Source: an uncultured Ruminococcus sp. (GTDB lineage Bacteria > Bacillota > Clostridia > Oscillospirales > Acutalibacteraceae). From it: DNA of 19,333 nt. The stretch's first letter is position 1, and each line of letters starts with the position of its first letter. Positions 1 through 6,034 of the stretch are shown here, piece after piece. The stretch is from the NCBI GenBank assembly GCA_902773045.1, contig CACYDE010000017.1:1-19333 (forward strand), in the 5' to 3' direction. The notes below the pieces were generated by a model that saw nothing but the letters and a program-made list of their open reading frames with translations, was not told where the DNA came from and searched no databases. Both the position numbers and the translations under genes were made by a program.

Positions 1-12
1 TTAATGGACATT

Positions 13-141
13 GGGGTAAGGGTGATGACAATAGCTCCGATCGAAGAATAAGCTCGGATTCGACAGCGAAAACTATTCTTTGCATCCACGGTTTACGATA
101 AACTCTACATTCATTGTACTTTTGAGTATGGGAATTTTGAG
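13..141 (+). ncRNA. Structured intergenic element, copy 1 (unnamed leader RNA candidate)
   Basis: This segment aligns over its whole length, at roughly three quarters identity by eye, with 17151-17277 upstream of leuC. An outer helix can form between GGGTG (20-24) and CATCC (83-87). The equivalent helix in the other copy is TGGGT/ACCCA, so the pairing is kept while the bases change. Inside it lie the shared blocks CGAAGAATA and ATTCGACAG. The 3' end carries a highly conserved single-stranded-looking motif, TTTTGAGTATGGGAA. It lies upstream of the DJ-1 gene in the same orientation, which fits a cis-acting 5' leader. It matches no riboswitch class I can recall. Its 5' part may be cut by the window edge. 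Confidence 0.5.
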
Positions 142-259
142 ATCATAATTTGACCCTTTTTGCTGATAAAAAAAGTTTTTGTGTAATTTTTAAATTTGCT
201 CATTTACAGCAATCAATTAAAATAAAAGAATAAAACATAAAGGAAAGGCAGAAAATATT

Positions 260-799
260 ATGGTATATGTATTTTTGGCACAGGGCTTTGAAGAGATCGA
301 AGCTCTTGCGCCGGTTGATGTTCTTCGCAGATGCGGAGTAGATGTAAAAACCGTAGGTGTGGGTGAGAAAACCGTTTTGAGTTCTCACAATGTTCCGATA
401 ACGGCGGATATAACCGACAGTGAAGTCGAAAAGGACGGACTTGAAGCCGTTATTCTTCCCGGAGGTATGCCGGGAACATTGAATCTCGAAAAATCTCCCG
501 TTGTTCAGGAATATATAGACTATGCGGCGGAAAACGGACTTTATGTCTGTGCTATTTGTGCCGCACCGTCCATTCTCGGTCATAAGAATCTGCTCAGCGG
601 CAGAAAAGCTACCTGCTTCCCGGGTTTTGAAAAGGATCTTTACGGAACGGAGTCTACGGGCGATTTTGCCGTTGCGGACGGTAATTTCATCACGGGCAGA
701 GGCGCAGGCGCAGCGGTTGAGTTTGGTTTGCTCATTGCTTCAAAACTTTGCGGCGAGGAAGCTGCCGAGAAGACAAGGAAGTCGATGCAATGTCCGTAA
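260..799 (+). CDS. DJ-1/PfpI (ThiJ) family protein
   Basis: A 179-residue protein of the DJ-1/PfpI superfamily, close to the usual length of about 180-190. The N-terminal GFEEIEA block (residues 9-15) supplies the conserved acidic residue. The nucleophile elbow is AICAAPSILGH, with the reactive cysteine at about position 100, and ILPGGMPG (65-72) is the typical glycine-rich loop. Family members act as glyoxalases/deglycases, chaperones or redox sensors, and the substrate cannot be told from sequence. The ATG is preceded by AAAGGAAAGG with a slightly long spacing of about 11 nt. The next gene starts inside its last codons, so the two are translationally coupled. The upstream 100 nt is very A/T-rich. 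Confidence 0.9.
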   Translation: MVYVFLAQGFEEIEALAPVDVLRRCGVDVKTVGVGEKTVLSSHNVPITADITDSEVEKDGLEAVILPGGMPGTLNLEKSPVVQEYIDYAAENGLYVCAICAAPSILGHKNLLSGRKATCFPGFEKDLYGTESTGDFAVADGNFITGRGAGAAVEFGLLIASKLCGEEAAEKTRKSMQCP

Positions 800-1401
800 A
801 TAACAACTCAAATGACATCAGGGAAGTGAAATCCGATCTCCGCAGCGGTTTCAAAAACAAACGGATCGGTATGACCGAGGAACAAAAGCTCAACATGGAT
901 TCGGAGATCCAGAGCAGGTTCCTTACGCTCAGACAGTATGCTTCGTGCAGCACTGTCTTTACATACGTTTCCAAGGACATTGAAGTTGATACCTTCGCGA
1001 TCATCCGTGCGGCATGGGCTAACGGGAAACGTGTTGCCGTTCCGAGATGCGTCAAGGATTCCCGTGAAATGGATTTTTATTATATCGAGTGTATGGAAGA
1101 CCTTGAAGAGGGAAGCTTTGGGGTCAGGGAACCGATCGAAAGCAAGTGCGTTAAAGTCAAAGATCTTTCCAAGGGACTTTGTATCGTTCCGGGGCTGAGC
1201 TTTGACGCGGAGGGCTATCGTCTGGGATACGGAAAAGGTTACTATGACCGTTTTCTTTCCAGATTCGGCGGAGATACCGTGGGGCTTTGCTACAGCAACT
1301 GCATAAAGTGGAAACTTCCTCACGGGCGTTACGACCGCGCGGTGGATATGATAGTGACCGATAGATATATCAGAAGAACAGGACGAAAAAACAGTGTATG
1401 A
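790..1401 (+). CDS. 5-formyltetrahydrofolate cyclo-ligase
   Basis: A 203-residue protein of the MTHFS/YgfA family, which converts 5-formyl-THF to 5,10-methenyl-THF with ATP and so returns a storage folate to one-carbon metabolism. The diagnostic C-terminal motif GYGKGYYDRFL lies at about 146-156, preceded by the family's IVPGLSFD block (132-139). An N-terminal basic helix of the usual K..LR..F type is also present. The reading frame is open further upstream, but ATG 790 is chosen because AAGGAAG ends 8 nt before it and it overlaps the DJ-1 stop by 10 bp. The cytosolic enzyme probably shares the transcript with the genes on both sides. Confidence 0.92.
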   Translation: MSVNNNSNDIREVKSDLRSGFKNKRIGMTEEQKLNMDSEIQSRFLTLRQYASCSTVFTYVSKDIEVDTFAIIRAAWANGKRVAVPRCVKDSREMDFYYIECMEDLEEGSFGVREPIESKCVKVKDLSKGLCIVPGLSFDAEGYRLGYGKGYYDRFLSRFGGDTVGLCYSNCIKWKLPHGRYDRAVDMIVTDRYIRRTGRKNSV

Positions 1402-1457
1402 TCCGGAATACATGATTTATGTACTCCTTCGATAAAGTAAAGAAAGGAACTGTTGAT

Positions 1458-2945
1458 ATGAGTGATGATTTACATTCAAATGACGAGCTGGAAAAAAAGC
1501 TCGGCGCCAACAGACGAGAGAAGGTTGAAAGCTTCAGTCTCAATATCACCGATATTGACGATGATGATTACGACGATATAATTTTCCCGGATGACCCGGA
1601 AGATGATGAGGACGACGAACCGGAGATCGGAGTGGAGAACTTTACTGTTCCGTCGAGAAAAAACGACGATGACTCAAAGCGTTCGGAAAAGGAACAGGAA
1701 AGGAAGCGAAAGGCGGCTTTAAAGGCGGAGCGAAAAAGAAAAAAGAAAAAGGTCAGAAAAAACGGCTGCGTTTCAAGAGTCATCTGGCTTGTGGTTGTCG
1801 CTGTTCTCGGAGTTTTTCTTGCTCAGTTTCTCCTTGTGGGAATTAATGATCTTTTGGGGATCAGCCGCGGCGAAGAAGAAACGCTCATTATTCAGATCCC
1901 CGATAACGCGGATATCGATCAGGTGACCGATATACTTCACGAAAACGGCGTAATCAGCAATGAATCTTACTTCAAACTCTACGCTAAGGTGACGAAGGAC
2001 GAGCTGAATTTCAACAAGGGCGCATACGAAATGAAAAATAACATGGACTATGAGGCTATCATAAATTATCTTCAGTCTAATACAAACCGTGTCGATACGG
2101 TACAGCTTCAGTTCACCGAGGGAATGACCGTTCTCGAAATTGCGGACAAGCTTGCCGAAAACGAAGTTTGCAGCAAGGATGAGTTTTTGAAGCTTTGTAA
2201 TTCCGATGATTTTGACAAGGACTTTACTTTCCTTAAGGACGGACGTTCGAAGCTTTCGGGGGTTTACTATAAACTCGAGGGATACCTCTTCCCGGATACT
2301 TACGAATTCTATCACGGAGAGAGTGCGAAGACTACGATCTATAGATTCCTTAACAACTACGAAGCGAGAGTTTATTACACAAAACAGCGCGTAGAGATAA
2401 AAGAGCAGGAAGAGTACGATCCTTACGCTTATAATCCCGACACGGACACCGACACGAGAAAAACCAAGAAATATGAGAAGCTCACAATTGAGGAGCAGGC
2501 TAAAAAGCAGGGAATGACGATGGACGAGGTAATGATCCTCGCTTCAATGATCCAGGCGGAAGCTGCGAATAAGGAGGATATGTACAACGTTTCTTCCGTA
2601 TTCCATAACAGACTTGATACATTGAAATCAGGCGGCTACACATCCTACGGAGAGTATATCAAGGGAACGCTGGGTTCCGACCCGACAATATATTATCCTT
2701 ACAAGAAAAATACCGTTCCTTCGGGTTTTGAAAGCACGTACGACACTTACAAGATCGAAGGACTTCCGGCAGGACCTGACTGTAATCCCGGTATGGACGC
2801 TATCCAGGCGGCGCTTTATCCGAATGACACAAACTATTACTTCTTCTGTCATAAGGCTGCGACCGAGGACAGCGAAGCCGAAGCATTCTACGCGGCAACG
2901 GCTGCCGATCACGAGTATAACCTTTCACGTGCAGGTCTGAAATAA
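1458..2945 (+). CDS. mltG: Endolytic murein transglycosylase MltG (YceG-like)
   Basis: A 495-residue membrane-anchored lytic transglycosylase that cleaves nascent glycan strands at the cytoplasmic membrane and sets strand length. Residues 1-105 are cytoplasmic and highly charged, with an Asp/Glu-rich stretch at 32-60 followed by a Lys/Arg-rich one at 78-101. A transmembrane helix follows at about 107-129, then the extracellular LysM-like and YceG catalytic parts. Family blocks include LEGYLFPDTYEF (273-284), LASMIQAEA (361-369) with the expected catalytic Glu at 368, VFHNRL (381-386) and GLPAGPDCNPG (435-445). The E. coli protein is about 340 residues; the extra length is the acidic N-terminus, common in Gram-positive homologues. 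ATG 1458 follows AAAGAAAGGA; an upstream in-frame ATG at 1419 lacks a comparable site. Confidence 0.93.
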   Translation: MSDDLHSNDELEKKLGANRREKVESFSLNITDIDDDDYDDIIFPDDPEDDEDDEPEIGVENFTVPSRKNDDDSKRSEKEQERKRKAALKAERKRKKKKVRKNGCVSRVIWLVVVAVLGVFLAQFLLVGINDLLGISRGEEETLIIQIPDNADIDQVTDILHENGVISNESYFKLYAKVTKDELNFNKGAYEMKNNMDYEAIINYLQSNTNRVDTVQLQFTEGMTVLEIADKLAENEVCSKDEFLKLCNSDDFDKDFTFLKDGRSKLSGVYYKLEGYLFPDTYEFYHGESAKTTIYRFLNNYEARVYYTKQRVEIKEQEEYDPYAYNPDTDTDTRKTKKYEKLTIEEQAKKQGMTMDEVMILASMIQAEAANKEDMYNVSSVFHNRLDTLKSGGYTSYGEYIKGTLGSDPTIYYPYKKNTVPSGFESTYDTYKIEGLPAGPDCNPGMDAIQAALYPNDTNYYFFCHKAATEDSEAEAFYAATAADHEYNLSRAGLK

Positions 2946-2968
2946 TTATATTTTTGATGAATGACGGC

Positions 2969-2993
2969 GGCACCTGCGGAAAACGCGGGTGCC
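2969..2993 (+). terminator. GC-rich hairpin between mltG and the U32 gene
   Basis: GGCACCTGCG (2969-2978) pairs with CGCGGGTGCC (2984-2993), a 10-bp stem with one G-U pair and a GAAAA-containing loop. Only GATTTGG follows, so there is no convincing U-tract. It may be a weak or partial terminator, or an RNA-processing or stability hairpin inside a polycistronic transcript. Confidence 0.4.
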
Positions 2994-3015
2994 GATTTGG
3001 AGTGAAAATTAATTT

Positions 3016-4236
3016 ATGGAAAAGAAAAAGTATGAAGTTCTTTCTCCGGCAGGCGATCTCGAGTGTCTGATCTCCGCAGTGAATTTCGGTGCGGACGCAG
3101 TTTATCTTGCCGGTGAACAGTTCGGAATGAGAACCGCGTCGAAGAATTTTAACGATGAAAACCTTGCCAAAGGGATCGAGTACGCTCACGGCAGAGGCGT
3201 TAAAGTCTACATAACATGCAATACTTTGCCGAGAAACAGTGAAATAGATCAGCTTCCGAGGTTTCTGGAAACGGCACAGGCTTTGAATGCGGACGCTTTC
3301 ATAATCGCCGACCTCGGCGTAATGGAGCTTGCGAAAAAATATGCGCCAAAGGTGGAAAGGCATGTTTCCACCCAGGCAGGCATTGTGAACTACGCGACGG
3401 CAAATGCGTTCTATAATATGGGAGCGTCAAGAGTGGTTCTGGCAAGAGAACTCTCCGTTCGTGAGATCGCTGAGATAAGATCGAAAATACCCGATGATCT
3501 TGAAATTGAAGTTTTCGTTCATGGGGCGATGTGCGTTTCGTTTTCCGGAAGATGTCTTATTTCAAGCTACATGACGGGAAGAGACGCAAACCACGGCGAC
3601 TGCGCTCAGCCGTGCCGCTGGAAATATCATCTTTATGAGGAAAACAGACAAGGTCAGTATTTCCCCGTTGAGGAAAATGATAAAGGAACTTTTCTCTACA
3701 ATTCGAGGGATCTCTGCATGATCGAGCATATTCCCGAACTTCTTGAAGCGGGAGTGACCAGTCTTAAAATTGAGGGCAGAGCCAAGTCCGCGTATTATAC
3801 GTCTGTAATTACAAACGCCTACAGCAATGCTGTAAAGGATTATATCCGCATGGGCGATAATTATACTCTTGCTCCGTGGATCAGGGAGGAGGTCGGCAAG
3901 GTCAGTCACCGCGAGTATAACACCGGATTTTTCTTTGGGAAAGAACCTGGTCAGGTCACCGGCAACGGCGGATATATAAGAGATTATGACGTTGTCGCAA
4001 TGTGTGAGGAGAGCGGCGGCGAGTATAATGTTATTACGCAGAGAAATAAATTTTACTCCGGTGATACTCTTGATATTTTACCTCCGGGAGGAAAATCTTT
4101 TGAAGTGACTGCGATCGAGATCAAAAATCAATTCGGAGAAATTGTTGAAAGCACCCCTCATGCGATGGAGAAGCTTTATCTGAAAACAAATGTTGAGATT
4201 CCGAAGGGGTCTTATCTGAGAAAGAAAAGAGTCTGA
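3016..4236 (+). CDS. U32 family peptidase-like protein (probable tRNA/rRNA hydroxylation factor, TrhP/RlhA type)
   Basis: A 406-residue U32 family protein. The start LSPAGD (9-14) and the signature VFVHGAMCVSFSGRC (166-180) are diagnostic. Cysteines 173, 180, 196 and 200 (the last two in GDCAQPC) form the four-Cys cluster seen in members thought to bind Fe-S. Despite the peptidase name, characterised bacterial members (TrhP/YrrO, RlhA) take part in prephenate-dependent hydroxylation of uridine or cytidine in tRNA and rRNA, so an RNA-modification role is the better guess. Clostridia and bacilli often keep such genes near mltG, as here. The ribosome binding site TGGAGTG lies about 12 nt upstream of ATG 3016. 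A strong terminator follows at 4300-4341. Confidence 0.88.
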   Translation: MEKKKYEVLSPAGDLECLISAVNFGADAVYLAGEQFGMRTASKNFNDENLAKGIEYAHGRGVKVYITCNTLPRNSEIDQLPRFLETAQALNADAFIIADLGVMELAKKYAPKVERHVSTQAGIVNYATANAFYNMGASRVVLARELSVREIAEIRSKIPDDLEIEVFVHGAMCVSFSGRCLISSYMTGRDANHGDCAQPCRWKYHLYEENRQGQYFPVEENDKGTFLYNSRDLCMIEHIPELLEAGVTSLKIEGRAKSAYYTSVITNAYSNAVKDYIRMGDNYTLAPWIREEVGKVSHREYNTGFFFGKEPGQVTGNGGYIRDYDVVAMCEESGGEYNVITQRNKFYSGDTLDILPPGGKSFEVTAIEIKNQFGEIVESTPHAMEKLYLKTNVEIPKGSYLRKKRV

Positions 4237-4299
4237 TCCGAAGGATCAAGGAAGTACACAATAACTTTTATTCGACAACAGAATATACTTAAATATTTA

Positions 4300-4341
4300 A
4301 CACCCGCGTTTTACAATATTAGTATGACGCGGGTGTTTTTT
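4300..4341 (+). terminator. Rho-independent terminator after the U32 gene
   Basis: ACACCCGCG (4300-4308) pairs perfectly with CGCGGGTGT (4328-4336) and is followed by a T6 run. The loop is about 19 nt. An in-frame ATG for the next gene (4324) lies in this loop, which argues against that codon being the real spoIIAA start. Confidence 0.85.
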
Positions 4342-4377
4342 GCAAACAATACACGCAAAGAAAGGGCTGCTGAGATA

Positions 4378-4677
4378 ATGAATGTCAAAACAATTTATGA
4401 CGACGGAGAACTGACCGCGCTTTTGTTTGGTGAGATAGATCATCATACGGCGCGTGATATACGTCTGAGCGTTGACAGTGAGATCGAAAAACATCACCCC
4501 ACAAAGCTTATTCTTGACTTTAGGAGAGTCAAATTCATGGACAGTTCCGGGATCGGGCTTATTATGGGGCGTTATCGGCTTATGAAGCTTGTGGGAGGAG
4601 AGATCGTTCTGTGTAATGTTCCTCCGCATCTCGAGCGGATCATTGCGCTTTCGGGTGTTCGCTCGATCACAAAATAA
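4378..4677 (+). CDS. spoIIAA: Anti-sigma-F factor antagonist SpoIIAA
   Basis: A 99-residue STAS-domain protein. In its unphosphorylated form it binds SpoIIAB and frees sigma-F in the forespore. The key motif FMDSSGIGLIMGRY (residues 53-66) contains the serine pair 56/57, one of which is the residue phosphorylated by SpoIIAB. Position in a three-gene operon before spoIIAB and sigF fixes the identity. ATG 4378 is chosen because the upstream in-frame ATG sits inside the terminator loop and the resulting length fits the family. The ribosome binding site is weak (AAAGGG about 12 nt away). Only 36 nt separate the terminator from this start, and I see no convincing sigma-H promoter there. Confidence 0.93.
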   Translation: MNVKTIYDDGELTALLFGEIDHHTARDIRLSVDSEIEKHHPTKLILDFRRVKFMDSSGIGLIMGRYRLMKLVGGEIVLCNVPPHLERIIALSGVRSITK

Positions 4678-4692
4678 ACGAGGAGAAAAACG

Positions 4693-5151
4693 ATGGAATT
4701 GATGAATGAAATGAATCTTACATTTTCAAGCAAAAGTATGAACGAGAATTTTGCGCGAACCGCTGTCAGCGCATTTGTTCTTCCGCTTGATCCTACGATA
4801 ACCGAACTTGCGGATATAAAAACAGCTGTTTCCGAAGCGGTCACGAATTCGATCATTCACGGTTATGAGTACGGCGAAGGTCAGATAGGGATCAATGCTA
4901 AAATTTATGACAATGGCCGTATTGTCATAAAAATCAAAGACAAAGGAAAAGGGATAGAAAATATCGCTCAGGCGATGGAACCCCTTTTTTCAACTGTCGG
5001 CGGCGAACGCGCGGGTCTGGGGTTTGCAGTCATGCAGAGCTTTATGGACAAGCTGAAAGTCACTTCAAAGGTTAATTGCGGAACGAGTGTGACTATGGAA
5101 AAATACATAATAAGGCGAAGCAAAGCTTTAAATGACGACGTTAACCCGTGA
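4693..5151 (+). CDS. spoIIAB: Anti-sigma-F factor / serine kinase SpoIIAB
   Basis: A 152-residue GHKL-fold ATPase. It holds sigma-F inactive and phosphorylates SpoIIAA. The N box is in EAVTNSIIHGYE (about 49-60), the G1 box is DKGKGI (about 83-88), and the lid and G2 region is the very typical AGLGFAVMQSFMD (about 106-118). The length matches the family (about 140-150). GAGGAGAAA provides a good ribosome binding site 8 nt before ATG 4693, which follows the spoIIAA stop by 15 nt. The gene overlaps the sigF start by 20 bp, so partner and sigma factor are made in coupled amounts. Confidence 0.95.
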   Translation: MELMNEMNLTFSSKSMNENFARTAVSAFVLPLDPTITELADIKTAVSEAVTNSIIHGYEYGEGQIGINAKIYDNGRIVIKIKDKGKGIENIAQAMEPLFSTVGGERAGLGFAVMQSFMDKLKVTSKVNCGTSVTMEKYIIRRSKALNDDVNP

Positions 5152-5797
5152 AGATGCGGCGCGCGAGAATTTGGGGTTGGTACACAGCATAGCAAACCGA
5201 TTCAAAGGGCGAGGGATCGAATACGACGATCTTTTCAGCGCAGGATGTCTTGGACTTGTCAAAGCAGTCGACAGGTTTGACGAAAGCAGGGGATTATGCT
5301 TTTCAACGTATGCCGTTCCTTTAATCATGGGGGAGATCAAAGGATTGTTCAGGAAAAGCGGTGCTGTCAAGGTCAGCCGCAGCCTGAAAGAAACGGCTTT
5401 GAAGGTGGCGAGATGCCGCGAAGAGTACATAAACCGCAACGGAACCGAACCCACGGTCGCTGAGGTCGCAAAAATGACGGAAATCACGGAGGAACAGGCG
5501 ATAGAGGCGATGTGTGCGTGTCGTCAGCCGGTGTCTTTGACTGCGTCGGAGAGTGAGGACGGAGAGATATCGCAAGTGGATATCCCTATCGAATCGGGTG
5601 AGGAGAAGCTTGCGGAGAAGTTAAGTCTTGAACAGGAGCTTTTAAAACTCAGGGAAGACGACAGACAGCTGATCGTTCTCAGATATTTCAAAGGAATGAC
5701 TCAATCTCAGACAGCGAAAGTCCTCGGAACGTCACAGGTTCAGATAAGCCGCCGCGAGAAGAAGATCTTAAAGTTGCTCAGAGAAAAATTAAGCTGA
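5132..5797 (+). CDS. sigF: Forespore sigma factor SigF (SpoIIAC)
   Basis: A 221-residue sigma-70 family protein of the SigB/F/G group. Region 2 includes NLGLVHSIANRF, DLFSAGCLGLVKAVDRFD and FSTYAVPLIMGEI (about 12-70). Region 3 spans about 80-130. The region 4 helix-turn-helix is in MTQSQTAKVLGTSQVQISRREKKIL (about 189-213). It is somewhat shorter than Bacillus SigF (about 255), mainly at the N-terminus. The overlap with spoIIAB and the operon order spoIIAA-AB-AC make SigF more likely than SigG or SigB. No strong ribosome binding site precedes ATG 5132, consistent with translational coupling. Confidence 0.94.
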   Translation: MTTLTREDAARENLGLVHSIANRFKGRGIEYDDLFSAGCLGLVKAVDRFDESRGLCFSTYAVPLIMGEIKGLFRKSGAVKVSRSLKETALKVARCREEYINRNGTEPTVAEVAKMTEITEEQAIEAMCACRQPVSLTASESEDGEISQVDIPIESGEEKLAEKLSLEQELLKLREDDRQLIVLRYFKGMTQSQTAKVLGTSQVQISRREKKILKLLREKLS

Positions 5798-5809
5798 CTC
5801 ACTAAAAAG

Positions 5810-5831
5810 TTTTGATAAAGCTTTTTCAAAA
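5810..5831 (+). terminator. A/T-rich palindrome after sigF
   Basis: TTTTGA-T-AAAG (5810-5820) is the near-perfect inverse of CTTT-T-TCAAAA (5821-5831). It begins 12 nt after the sigF stop. The hairpin is weak and lacks a clean U-tract afterwards, so a terminator role is possible but not certain. The rest of the gap up to 5910 shows no gene. Confidence 0.3.
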
Positions 5832-5909
5832 GCACCACAAGGGCAGAGATTTGCCAATATAATAAGAATATCTTGTTTAAAATATTATAGGAAAATAATG
5901 GATAAGATA

Positions 5910-5939
5910 TTGACAAGTTTATCTAAAAAGTAGTATAAT
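5910..5939 (+). promoter_or_regulatory. Sigma-A type promoter of surface protein 1
   Basis: TTGACA at 5910-5915 and TATAAT at 5934-5939 are separated by 18 bp. The start would be near 5946, giving an A/T-rich leader of about 90 nt before the ATG at 6035. Confidence 0.8.
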
Positions 5940-6034
5940 AAACTACAATACGGTTATAATTTTATTTATCAAACAAATGATATGTTTTGTTTGTGAAAAA
6001 ACTGCAGTTAAATTTTTAAGGAGTGGTACATATT

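Noticed and set aside
40..90. tmRNA-like 5' end (GGATTCGACAG)
   Set aside because: The remaining tmRNA features (tag frame, CCA end, tRNA-like domain) are absent.
4240..4300. Sigma-H promoter for spoIIA (AAGGAAGT ... GAAT)
   Set aside because: The two boxes are about 24 bp apart rather than 12-14, so they do not form a promoter.
4324..4377. Longer spoIIAA starting at ATG 4324
   Set aside because: The codon lies in the loop of a perfect terminator hairpin, and the extra residues do not belong to the family.
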